A program made the position numbers and the translations under genes. Positions 47,489 through 56,830 of a DNA stretch of 64,000 nt are shown piece after piece. Position 1 is the stretch's first letter. Each line of letters begins with the position of its first letter. This stretch comes from Mytilus edulis (taxonomy: Eukaryota; Mollusca; Bivalvia; Mytilida; Mytilidae): positions 20,736,647 through 20,800,646 of the forward strand of contig NC_092357.1 in the NCBI RefSeq assembly GCF_963676685.1, given 5' to 3'. The notes beneath the pieces were generated by a model. It did no database searches. It was not told the DNA's origin and was given only the letters and a program-made list of their open reading frames with translations.

Positions 47489-47763
47489 AGGTGGTACCTA
47501 ACACTACAGGGAGATAACTCTGTAAAGTCAGCTAAACGTTTTAATTACGTTGTGTTGTAAAAGGATTATTAAGCTTCCCAATGATCAAAATTGGTGTTTG
47601 TCAAACTGCTATATAACCAGTGTAATTTTTCTGACAAAACGGTTGGTTCAAAATTTTTGAATTTTTTATATTTTTGTTAAAGGGTCAAAGTAAGTACTTT
47701 GACAAAATTCTATGAAAATTAAACGAGCCAAATTCATTTTAGTGCAAGTGTTGGGTACCACCT
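47489..47763. mobile_element. MITE with AGGTGGTACC ends
   Basis: AGGTGGTACCTAACACT at 47,489 and the reverse complement of AGTGTTGGGTACCACCT at 47,747-47,763 form 17-bp inverted ends with one mismatch. It is 275 bp long with no coding capacity. A clear target duplication is not visible. Confidence 0.75.
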
Positions 47764-47919
47764 AAATCAACATAAAAAAAAGTTGTTTTTTTAATTACTA
47801 CATGTAAAAGGATCAAGTATTTTCCACCAAGTTTTAAATGGAAACACACTGTTTTTTTCATTTTCCCTTCTCTACCAGATTTTTTTTCTTTGTCTCGAGA
47901 ATATTAGAATCAAACAATT

Positions 47920-48164
47920 TGTTGTGATCCGAGCATATAATTAATAATATAAAACAATATATATGAAACTCACCAGGGTTTATTCAGGTGATACAACAAT
48001 AATACATAAAATACAGTAATAATGGAAATAAGCAATATGTCAATGCATGTGGTAAGGTGAAGAGTTCGGAATCGTGTGTTCTGTGTACTACGTCACGGAT
48101 ACATGATAAGGAACATGTAAAACATGGACTGGTTCAGTACTATATATTGGTGTTCAGCACCACA
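47920..48164 (-). repeat. 3' LTR
   Basis: 245 bp, TG...CA ends. It contains AATAAA on the minus strand (47,979-47,984), a good polyadenylation signal, and a CRE-like TACGTCA near 48,089. Confidence 0.9.
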
Positions 48165-48180
48165 CTCGCCCTATCTCAGT
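48165..48180 (-). promoter_or_regulatory. Polypurine tract candidate
   Basis: The minus strand reads GAGATAGGGCGAG directly before the 3' LTR. It is purine-rich with two pyrimidine interruptions, and is placed where plus-strand DNA priming is expected. Confidence 0.5.
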
Positions 48181-48844
48181 AGAACCAGACCAGGGGTAAT
48201 TATAATAAATAGAAGGAAAGCATTGTCTGTCAAAATTAATCCATATAGAAATGTCTGAATAAACAAGGTCTCCTATAACACATCAGATTTCAATGTTGTA
48301 TAAAAGTTCATACTTAAAAGTACACATGTTAAACGTTCTATATTCCTTTTAATAGACGCTATCAATGTTTCAAAGTACATGGAATATGCAAAACAAACGG
48401 TCATAAGAATAAAATGTCTCTTCCTCTCTGGAAACATAATCTAATACGGTATATTATATAGTTCGACAAAGTTACGCAATTTAATAAACGAAATAACAAG
48501 ATGACGAGTAAGATAAATCCTTGGTTTGGAATCTAAAAGATATGTTATACACTGTCATTAACTGTTAACATTAACACAGAAAACGGAATATTCATAAAAC
48601 AACTCAAGGCAATGGCAATCACTGGTAGGTTCCACGGGTAGTTTACGTGATAGTGTACGAACGGAAATTCTTTAGGTTACAATTGGCACTTCATGAAAGT
48701 GTAAAATTCTCTCTGTAAAATGTAATCCAAGAGATTTTCAAGAGTGGAATATTCTAATAGCATTGTGATAATTTGATGACGTGAACCCAGCATAAGCTGG
48801 CAGCAAAGAAGTCTTCGTCAAATACGGAACGTTCTTCTCTATGT
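48181..48844. other. Non-coding 3' part of the LTR element
   Basis: No frame of interest. This is the region where pol would be expected to continue in a complete element. Confidence 0.6.
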
Positions 48845-49686
48845 TCAATTGCATGTCGGAACTTCACATCTCCAGCAGGTCGTGTGTGGTTCAAAATAAC
48901 ATGACAAAGTTGTCTTTAAGACGTGGCAACCCATTTTGGCCTGTGTCATTAATCCACATACAAAACACTGATGTGGTAAGCTCCAATAAGAATTTATCAA
49001 TTTCCTATCAATTGCTGCTAAACTATATGCAGTGACAAGAGATGCTGCGGGACCTTGGGCCCCTGCAGATCTCTGTTGGGAGACTCCCTCGCGACGGACC
49101 TTATGGTTATCTGATGTTCCATCTGTTATGTCCACGTACCTATTTTCATCACGGACCACCTTATTAGAAAGGTCTGTTGCTATAGGCGAGATTTCACTAG
49201 CAGTATTATTGACAATGTTTACAGTATATTGTGGTGTAATTTCCATGACGTGTGATATTAAGACAGGTAGGTGGTTCTGTATGAGGAGAGTATCATAATC
49301 GTCCTCAGGCAAGGATTTCCTTTTCATTGTTTTGAACATAAATGAATTTAGAACATAGCGAACCAAGTCTACCATTGCGCTGCATACAATCAGACCATGC
49401 AGGCCAAGGTTGATTGTACCGATCAAATATATGACACGAATGGTGAATTGCCCTGAATTGGCAAGGATATCCGTAAGTAGTTGAAGTCCAGTTCCTTTTA
49501 AAACAGCAGTGTCAATGGTAGCCCTGATTTGTATGGAATTTACAGCTACATGTACATCTAAACTTCTACCAACAGTTTTAACAATAAGCTCATTATGGCT
49601 CTCTTCCTCTTGGGTCAGGCGTGAGCCTAGTGGCCTGACCCTGACCTGTTTAAAGATTGGTCTTTTTGTGAAATCGAGGTCCTCTA
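48845..49686 (-). CDS. Protease-like second frame of the LTR element
   Basis: The frame is open from the Gag stop codon and lies in the -1 frame relative to Gag. It has no convincing ATG; the first plausible internal start is TTG at 49,426. It carries HVAVNSIQIRATIDTAV, which resembles a retropepsin active-site strand (usually DTG or DSG), and NLGLHGLIVCSAMVD, like the second psi-loop LLGLDxL. The Gly of DTG is Ala here, so activity is doubtful. The remainder is unrecognised, ending in a cysteine-containing tail. Expression probably needs ribosomal frameshifting. Confidence 0.5.
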
Positions 49687-51591
49687 AAAAGTATAGTCTT
49701 GTTCTTTACTAGAACTTGAACTACTTTGTTGTGAGGGGGAGTGTGAATTCTGAGGACTCCTGAATTTCAATTGTGACCTTGATGGAGTTGGTGATCTGAC
49801 ATAAATTCTGTGAGGGCGCATTGAGGGGGATTTGTAATATTCTCGGTGCACCGCAGGAGGTAATTGTCGTTTACTACTTTCATCTTTTAATAACTGATTA
49901 ACTACAGATATACAGTCTTTTATATCTGATTGTACCTTTTCAAATGTCTGACTGTTCAGTGAGGCCGTGGGCCTCTGTGGACAATGATCTGAGTCGTTGA
50001 TGTATGACATTTTTACTTGTCGTTGGAAATATGATTGAGGACTGCTAGCGTAAGTCATACTGGCTCCATAACTGGCTTTCTCGGTAGGTAATGAAGACTT
50101 GGTCCATTTTAATGCTCCACTTATAGCGCTGTGATTTGCCTCTACTATTCTTCGGGATACCTCCTTCTGACGTTCCTGCAGGAAATATTCCCAAGATATA
50201 TTGAAAGAAATAGTGAAGATTGGCACCTTCAGCGGTTGAGGACTCATATTTCCTCCCCTGGCATAGGACTGTTTCAATTGGGATGGTTGTCGGTCAGAAG
50301 AGTCCTCACTTGAAGCAGAGGAGGATTCCCTGTGGCAGCATTTTCGTTCTCTCCACTTGTGTCTGTCAGGTGTAAGTTCACAGTTGGTCTTAACATAAGT
50401 GTTGTCCACAGACTGGACATGGGAAGACATTACAACTGGAGTCGTCAACTGTAATGATATTGCAGTTATATTTGGAGTGTTCGTAATTGATCCCGAGTAG
50501 AAAGCTGGAGCTGTCGATACAGCTGATCCAACAATGTGCTGGACTCTCGGAAGCAGGTTACTGCAAGACCAATTTGGTGACAATTTGGGTGCAGGGCAGT
50601 CTTCAACTGAGATAGGGTAATACTCTGAAGACGGGACCATTGTCCCCAGACCAGGATAACCCGGTAAGACAAAGTAATTTAGTTTTGTTTCATGGGTTCT
50701 GGTTATGTAATGATCTGCATCATATAAAGATACTGGCGGAGCCAAAGGCCCCTGTCCAATTGTAGACATATCAAACTGGGTTTGAATGGTGAATGTTGTG
50801 TCCGACTGAGCTTGCCCAGTGTAAGGAGTATCCATAGGCGGAGCCAAGGGCCCCTGATCAACAGAAACTTCAGTGTTGGGTTTCTCATGTTTTTGTTTAA
50901 CTACTCTTGGTGCAGTATCAATCTTGAGAGTGGTTTCTGCTGAAGCACAAGGGTTTCCCATGATGTCTTTGTTCATAAAGTATGAAGTAGATTTACTGAT
51001 AGGTGACACCACGCTAAAGTCCTGATATGGTGTTGAACTAGCTGGAGTGCTAAGACACTTAGGTTGAGTTCCAAATTGTTCATCAACCTGCTGGTTTTTA
51101 TGTTTTATCAAAGTATCTAGCTTTTCTGGAACTTCACGATGTTCGTCCTGCAATAATGGTATGTGATTTTGGAACTGGGTGGTTGACTTTATTAACTGGC
51201 TTGTCTCCATTTCAGTTAAGCGGATACCTGATGTTCCAGTAGTCTCTTCCGTTTTGTCAACTTCAGCCATTGTCTTATCTTCCTCTTGTAATCCTGAAGT
51301 TATAATGGACTGTAGTCCTGAAGTTATGATGGACAAGTCCTGTTTGATTTCCTGTCTGAAACTCACTAGATCATTATGTATTTTCTGATAAAAGAATAAC
51401 ATGCCAGGTTCAATGAAATATTTCTTTAAAGTTGATTTTGGCACACCAGTAATGCCGGACACTGTATTAAAGTCTATGAAATGTGAGGCATCTCTAACCT
51501 CAAGTATCTGTATGGCCATTTCATTGTCTATACCCTCAACTGATTGAAGTTGATCCAAGGTGGCATCCATAAGTATGATAAGTTTTGGCAT
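49684..51591 (-). CDS. Gag-like 635-residue protein of the LTR element
   Basis: This is one of the longest intact frames in the window, starting MPKLIILMDATLDQLQSVEG. Residues about 12-55 look like a helix-hairpin-helix pair (LQSVEGIDNEMAIQILEVR and VSGITGVPKSTLKKYF), as seen at the N-terminus of some Gypsy-type Gag proteins. There follow a coiled-coil-like polar region, a long proline/serine/threonine-rich middle with repeated QGPLAPP, a basic patch (HKWRERKCCHRESSS) and a serine-rich C-terminus. No CCHC knuckle is seen. The function is inferred from position. Confidence 0.6.
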   Translation of the reverse strand: MPKLIILMDATLDQLQSVEGIDNEMAIQILEVRDASHFIDFNTVSGITGVPKSTLKKYFIEPGMLFFYQKIHNDLVSFRQEIKQDLSIITSGLQSIITSGLQEEDKTMAEVDKTEETTGTSGIRLTEMETSQLIKSTTQFQNHIPLLQDEHREVPEKLDTLIKHKNQQVDEQFGTQPKCLSTPASSTPYQDFSVVSPISKSTSYFMNKDIMGNPCASAETTLKIDTAPRVVKQKHEKPNTEVSVDQGPLAPPMDTPYTGQAQSDTTFTIQTQFDMSTIGQGPLAPPVSLYDADHYITRTHETKLNYFVLPGYPGLGTMVPSSEYYPISVEDCPAPKLSPNWSCSNLLPRVQHIVGSAVSTAPAFYSGSITNTPNITAISLQLTTPVVMSSHVQSVDNTYVKTNCELTPDRHKWRERKCCHRESSSASSEDSSDRQPSQLKQSYARGGNMSPQPLKVPIFTISFNISWEYFLQERQKEVSRRIVEANHSAISGALKWTKSSLPTEKASYGASMTYASSPQSYFQRQVKMSYINDSDHCPQRPTASLNSQTFEKVQSDIKDCISVVNQLLKDESSKRQLPPAVHREYYKSPSMRPHRIYVRSPTPSRSQLKFRSPQNSHSPSQQSSSSSSKEQDYTF

Positions 51592-51671
51592 TCTAAAAAT
51601 TCGGTTAAATTGAATGGTTTGTTATGATTGTTATTTCAAACTACTAGTAAACTGTTTCGTGAGTATGGTGT

Positions 51672-51885
51672 CTATGCCTGTACTTTATTTGTGCACGAAA
51701 CGGTGCTTGTCATCAACCACGATGCATGTACTGTATTTGTGCACGAAACGGTGTTTGTTATTAACCACGATGCCTGTACTGTAGTTGTGCACGAAAGGGT
51801 GTTTGTCATCAACCACCTTGCCTGTACTGTAGTTGTGCACGAACGGTGTTTGTAGTAAACCACGATGCCTGTACTGTAGTTCTGT
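51672..51885 (-). repeat. 48-bp minisatellite in the LTR element leader
   Basis: About 4.5 units containing TGCCTGTACTGTAGTTGTGC and ACGAAACGGTGTTTGTCATC. As 48 is divisible by three, both strands stay open. It lies between primer site and Gag start. Confidence 0.85.
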
Positions 51886-52159
51886 CAGAGCATGCGCAGA
51901 AATCCAACTTCCGTCCTGCTCAATTTGGACAAGATACAGCTAATGGCTATTCAAAATGGCGACTCACTAAAACGAGAAACTAGCCAAGCATTAAATTTCA
52001 ACAGTGAATACAATGTGTAGTATTGACTAAAAAGGTACTAAAACTTTCCAAAATTGATGGAGGTTTTAATTTAAAATATAGCCTTGCTATAATTTGCAAT
52101 AATTGAAAGCAAATGGTGTGAAACGTACCGTGCAGAGCGGTAGTTTCAAAATCAACAGA

Positions 52160-52181
52160 TTCGAGATGTCGACGACGCCAA
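52160..52181 (-). promoter_or_regulatory. Primer-binding site candidate
   Basis: The minus strand reads T then TGGCGTCGTCGAC immediately after the 5' LTR. TGG pairs with the CCA end of a tRNA. The tRNA species was not identified. Confidence 0.5.
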
Positions 52182-52426
52182 TGTTGTGATCCGAGCATAT
52201 AATTAATAATATAAAACAATATATATGAAACTCACCAGGGTTTATTCAGGTGATACAACAATAATACATAAAATACAGTAATAATGGAAATAAGCAATAT
52301 GTCAATGCATGTGGTAAGGTGAAGAGTTCGGAATCGTGTGTTCTGTGTACTACGTCACGGATACATGATAAGGAACATGTAAAACATGGACTGGTTCAGT
52401 ACTATATATTGGTGTTCAGCACCACA
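52182..52426 (-). repeat. 5' LTR
   Basis: It appears identical to 47,920-48,164 over 245 bp. Its outer edge touches the AATT duplication at 52,427-52,430. Confidence 0.9.
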
Positions 52427-52493
52427 AATTTATTAAAAAGAAGGCGTCTGGAAATTTTACGAGATATTCAACAAATTGCATTTTCTTTTGCAG

Positions 52494-52889
52494 AGTGATT
52501 TAGCTGGCAACATTGAACAAGAAAAACAAAGACTGAAAAAAAATCTATTTCTGTTTTGTCAAATTTCAACATTATACAATGGCTTTAACCTGCATTACTA
52601 AAGACATACTAGTAGAGATATGTAGTGATTTAGATAGTGATGATATGGACAATCTAAAATTCCTAATGAAAGACGTGGCAGGTCTACATAAGTTAATGCC
52701 AGCAACCAATGCCTTAGACTTGTTTAGTGCTATTGAAAACAATAAACATGTTGCCTTTCATAATGGCCGGTTTCTTGCAGAATGTTTTGAGTTAATGGGA
52801 CGAACAGATCTCGTCGGGCGACTTGGGTTGAACCCAACTCAAATTGAAAAAGAAATGGGCCAACATAATGACAGTGTCAGACCTTTTAG
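52494..52889 (+). CDS. Death-effector-domain protein (caspase-8/10- or CFLAR-like), exon with DED1
   Basis: An acceptor TTTTCTTTTGCAG (ending 52,493) opens the exon and the ATG is at 52,579. The exon ends at AG|GTAATG in phase 2. The 103 residues form one DED: SDLDSDDMDNLKFLMKD (helix 1-2), ALDLFSAIENN, and helix 5-6 FLAECFELMGRTDLVGRL, containing the signature RxDL (RTDL). DEDs mediate homotypic assembly of apoptotic and inflammatory signalling complexes in the cytoplasm. The acceptor suggests an upstream untranslated exon. A young LTR element sits 63 bp before the acceptor. FADD is less likely, because a second DED follows. Confidence 0.75.
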
Positions 52890-53692
52890 GTAATGATCCC
52901 AGTTATCATATTGACCATGTATATGTAGTCCCAAATATTTCAGCTGTATTGATGAGACTGCCATCAATCCCTACAGCTCTAATGCAACAATAAGATGGCG
53001 AAGTCCACTTTTGCCGTCTTGCTTATCTCGTTTGCTTGCTTGCAAATATCGTTTTACTCGGAACCCTTCTAGTGCTTACCAAGCTTTAAGGAGACATTAT
53101 AGAATACAATATCGGAAATGCTCTACTTTTATATCATTATTATAAAGTAAGACAGTACAAATATCGGCAAATGTCAGACGTTTTATTTTATTTTACAAAG
53201 AAATCAACACGAGATTTGTTATTCAAATATATAAACAAGAGTTACATGTATCACCATATATAGGAACTAATATTACAGGAATATAGGACATTCTTAAAAT
53301 TCACTAACGAAAGCCCCAACCTGATTTTAAAATTACAATTAAATTCGAGTTACTTTCTTGAAATAGTTGGTTCGCTGGAGTGCATAGCAGCGGTATGAAT
53401 TTGAAAGTAAATTATGTCTTTCTTTAATAAACAAATATTCCAGCTTTATACAAGAAAAAATAACATTTACAATTTCTAAATGCATATACATGTTTTAAAC
53501 CAACTAATATCTTTAAATCATCAAAAAATTAATACCGCAAAGCGTCGACCCTTCAATGAGCTGCATTGCAAGACGCAGTTCTACTGCCGACAAAGGAAAT
53601 AACCTGCTTCAAATTATAATTTTAGAGTAACAAACATGATTTCGGAATGACGTATCATACCAGAAGTGATGAAATAGTACCTTATTTTACAG
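52890..53692 (+). other. Intron 1 of the DED gene
   Basis: GT (52,890) to AG (53,692), 803 bp. I see no repeat or RNA gene in it. Confidence 0.7.
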
Positions 53693-53937
53693 GATTTTAC
53701 TTTACAAAATATCCAAAGATTTGGCATCTGATGACGTAGAACTTTTAGCTTCCTTTTCTCCCCGTGTATTTAAACTAACGCAACAAGAGAAAGCAACTAT
53801 CAAATCAGCATTGGACCTATTTGTACTTCTAGAAAAAAGGGGGATAATAGAAATAGATCATACAAATCTATTGAAGGAAATGGTGAAATCTCTGGAGAAC
53901 AGAGGAGACTTGGTAGATCTCGTTGATAAGTATCAGG
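53693..53937 (+). CDS. DED gene exon 2, DED2
   Basis: The acceptor TTATTTTACAG joins in phase 2 so that PFR continues into ILLYKISKDLASDDVELL. The domain runs through FSPRVFKLTQQEKATI, SALDLFVLLEKRGII and LLKEMVKSLENRGDLVDLVDKY, again with RxDL (RGDL). A start of the form ILLYKIS after DED1 is the layout of DED2 in caspase-8, caspase-10 and CFLAR. The exon ends at G|GTATGT in phase 1. The tandem-DED arrangement makes an initiator-caspase or FLIP homologue the best guess. The protease-like domain, if any, is not in the window. Confidence 0.75.
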
Positions 53938-54007
53938 GTATGTACAACTGAGTCAAGGAAATAATAAACATAAAATTAAACCTCACAGAAGTATAAAAAA
54001 AAATAGG

Positions 54008-54066
54008 AGATGTGGTATGATTGCCAATGAGACAACCATCCACCAAAGTTCTAATTAAAATGGTAA
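54008..54066 (+). repeat. Dispersed repeat head
   Basis: GGAGATGTGGTATGATTGCC then AATGAGACAACCATCCACCA. It is a short copy directly 5' of the DED2 pseudo-exon. Confidence 0.6.
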
Positions 54067-54127
54067 CCATTTTGTATAGAAGTTGATGAGCTGATTAATG
54101 ATCCAAGTAAAGCTTCTATTTTATGAG

Positions 54128-54222
54128 TGATAGTGAAGGTATGCACTCTGTGATGGAGGGATTGGTTGAATCTCTAGAGCATTCTTGGAGACTTAGTAGG
54201 TCTAGTTATTAAGTGTCAATGA
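54128..54222 (+). pseudogene. Degraded partial copy of DED2 exon
   Basis: The sequence encodes GLVESLEH and, after a one-base shift, GDLVGLVIKCQ. These align with MVKSLEN and GDLVDLVDKYQ at the end of exon 2. The order and spacing agree, but the frame is broken and it ends in TGA. It represents a duplicated DED2 C-terminus. Confidence 0.5.
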
Positions 54223-54424
54223 ACGTGTTGATGATGATTATGTTTACGTTCAGTGTCAAATGATACAGGCAAATCATGTCACCAAAACGAAATAAGTGTA
54301 TGACATTTATCCGAAGTCAATTATAAATAAGTCTAGTTCGATATGAAGCTCAGTAGTTCACGCTGTTGGATACACATATCAAGGAAAGTCGCTAAAACAA
54401 AAAAAATCACACGTTAAAACATTT

Positions 54425-54579
54425 CAGTGGCGGATCCAGAGGGGGTGGGGGGTTCCGGGGGTTGGAACCCCCCTTTTTTTTGGCTGATCAATGCATTTGA
54501 ATGGGTACATATAGTTGGACCCCCCCTTTTTATCCTTGGTTGGGAACCCCCCTTTTTTTAAAGGCTGGATCCGCCCCTG
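54425..54579. mobile_element. GGATCCAG MITE with 5-bp target duplication
   Basis: CAGTGGCGGATCCAG and CTGGATCCGCCCCTG are inverted ends (one mismatch). The 155-bp insert is flanked by CATTT at 54,420-54,424 and 54,580-54,584. The paralogous site at about 55,525-55,550 reads straight through (AAAACATTTCCTGG) without the insert, showing the exact boundaries. Confidence 0.85.
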
Positions 54580-54834
54580 CATTTCCTGGTATACATACGT
54601 TTTCCGAGAATGTTTGTTGCTTACAAAGTATTGTTGTTTACTACATTACATTTATATTATATTAAACAGTTAAAAAAAATGCCATTCACATATATATGGC
54701 CAAAAACTATTTTGTTTTGTTAATCCTTGAAAGTGACAACACAGACAACATTGTTCTGAGTTCCATGTTATTTTTCACAAATTACTAGTAGTTTGTTTCA
54801 CATATAACATTTCTTATTTTTATTTAATTTCCAG

Positions 54835-54852
54835 GCAGACTTATCCCTCCAG
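54835..54852 (+). CDS. DED gene micro-exon 3a
   Basis: 18 bp between TTTAATTTCCAG and GTAAAGTC, phase 1 to phase 1. With flanking bases it adds GRLIPP to the protein. It lies in the first copy of a duplicated unit. The second copy carries the related exon 3b. Confidence 0.55.
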
Positions 54853-55614
54853 GTAAAGTCACATAGTTACATAGCATTGTGTTTTCTAATATAATATATA
54901 TGATAAAATGGGAATTAGTAGAGGGATGTTAATTGGGAGGTTGGGTGTCAAGTTTTCATTAAACAAATGTGCGATTTTGGCAAAAATTGTAAAGATAAAA
55001 AAGAAAGAAAAAAAAACAGTAGATCAAAGTAAAATGCCGCCGAATAAGCATACAAATGTTTGAGTCTCGAGACTTGACAACACTGGGTGTACTGTGTTTG
55101 TAGTTGGTGTAATTTGTCAAAGTGTCTAATGATACTGATAATACAAGTATATAGAAAAACAAGAACATGTGGTATGATTGCCAACGAGGCAACTTTCCAC
55201 CACAGTTTGAATTAAGAAGATATAAACAATATTAGGTCACCATACGACCTTCAACAATAAGGGAAAAAAAATCTACTGTAAAGTTCACTATAATAGGTCC
55301 CGACATGATAATTTACATGACAAAACTAACGGTTTAATTTTTAAAGTTATTTTCACCCCCACATGTGTACACCTTAAAAAAAAAAAACAAAAAAAAAACA
55401 ATAACAATCAAACATAAAACAAATAAGAACAACAACAACAACAACAAATGCTTTAAGATAAAATGCATGCAGGACCGGTATTCTAAATATCGTGTAAATA
55501 TGTGTGAAAAAAACAATCACACGTTAAAACATTTCCTGGTAAACTTATGTTTTCCGAGAATGTTTATTGCTTACAAAGCATTGTTGTTTATTACATTACA
55601 TTTATATTACACAG

Positions 55615-55755
55615 GTATAATGAAATACATCCGTAAAACATTCGTATCACGGACGTTTTACGGAAAAATAGTACCACGTCCGTAAAACGGATCTTCCGTA
55701 TTACGGACGTTTTAAAACATCCGTTTTACGGACGTTTTTTAAAACGTCCCTATTA
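55615..55755. repeat. Cluster of ATCCGT/ACGGA palindromic motifs
   Basis: ATCCGTAAAAC, GGACGTTTTACGG, CCGTAAAACGGATCTTCCGT and CATCCGTTTTACGGACG alternate orientation through 140 bp. The CpG content is high for this window. The cluster sits where copy 2 of the duplicated unit is interrupted relative to copy 1. Confidence 0.6.
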
Positions 55756-56800
55756 ATGCTGTAAAAGCACAGGTTTTATTTTCATTAAAAAAAAACAACT
55801 TTTAAAATATTTGCTTTATAAATTTCTTTCACTTTGACATTAACAAATTGATATATTAACGTGATAAAATGGTTTAAAAGAAAATATCATGGTTTTATTT
55901 ATAATAAATATTCATGTTTTTGACATCCCGTCATAAATTGAGGGTATACTGCCCTGCAAATAACTGCATGAATTTGTCTTTTTCGTGTTTGTGTTACTGG
56001 TATGATGTCTTGCAATAATGGTGCCTGCTTGATATATCTATGAATGTCAACAAAAGTAAATGTCATATATACATCGAGCGATGTCCGTATATCGCATGAT
56101 CTTCACAAGTGTTTTTCTGAGTAATTTTATACGTGTATCACATAACGTAAATATTGTACAACCAAGAAATACCCGAAAGTGTGCTTAGATACTGTCACAT
56201 ATCATGTTTATAAGTAAACTGAAAGGCATGTTTTACATACACATGTAACTTGTATATGTAAATATCTATATTATGCACAGAAGGATATACATCGTTGAGA
56301 CAGCAACCCAATGACCAAAAAAAAAGCAACAACAAACAAACAACATACAAAGGGCAATATAATATGTTGTTTTCGACAATAGATAGGTGTCTAAACAATA
56401 TGCCAATATCTTAAATCTCACAAGTCTATACAAGTTGCAATAGATTAAACAGAAACAATGGAGATGAGCTGTCAACAACAAATACTCAAAATAAAATATG
56501 ACAGACTTGTCAAACAACCACTTACTAGGTTTCTTGGCTATGACAGTGAAATGAATACATGGAAGGGTTAACAGTCCTTTTGATTCATGCGAAAGAAGAA
56601 AATTCAAAAAAATAAAAGTGTTTGTATTACACTGCAAGCAAAGACAAATTAATGAGAAATGAAAATAAATTTCATTTGGTGCTGTAGAAATTCTTGTTGG
56701 TAGACTTTGTCTTATAAAATTGTTCCGAGTTCCATGTTATTTTTCACAAGTTACTAGTAACTTGTTTCACATAATATTTCTGATTTTTATTTGATTTCAG

Positions 56801-56830
56801 TTATAGTTCGAGACAGACCTATCCCTCCAG
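56801..56830 (+). CDS. DED gene micro-exon 3b
   Basis: 30 bp between TTTGATTTCAG and GTAAAGTC, phase 1-1. It adds VIVRDRPIPP, ending like exon 3a (R-x-IPP). Twelve extra bases at its 5' end relative to 3a come from a shifted acceptor. Confidence 0.6.

Larger units (their letters stand above)
47916..52430 (-). mobile_element. Non-autonomous LTR retrotransposon, gag and protease only
   Basis: Two 245-bp direct repeats, TGTTGTGATCC...CACCACA, bound a 4,507-bp element (47,920-52,426) flanked by AATT on both sides. Orientation is minus. The right LTR is 5'; the next bases, TTGGCGTCGTCGAC, fit a tRNA primer site (TGG start). A purine-rich tract, GAGATAGGGCGAG, precedes the 3' LTR. A leader with a 48-bp minisatellite precedes a 635-codon Gag-like frame and an overlapping protease-like frame. 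No reverse transcriptase, RNase H or integrase is present, so mobility would need a helper element. The LTRs look identical by eye, implying a recent insertion. Confidence 0.85.
54396..55345 (+). repeat. Intragenic duplicated unit, copy 1
   Basis: It comprises CACACGTTAAAACATTT (with the MITE), TTTTCCGAGAATGTTTGTTG, the exon 3a region (GAGTTCCATGTTATTTTTCA, CCCTCCAGGTAAAGTCACAT) and a dispersed repeat at 55,165-55,345. All blocks recur in the same order at 55,508-55,612 and 56,715-57,330. Confidence 0.8.

Noticed and set aside
51628-51855. 75-residue repetitive frame upstream of Gag (and its antisense twin)
   Set aside because: A consequence of the 48-bp minisatellite, whose length is a multiple of three.
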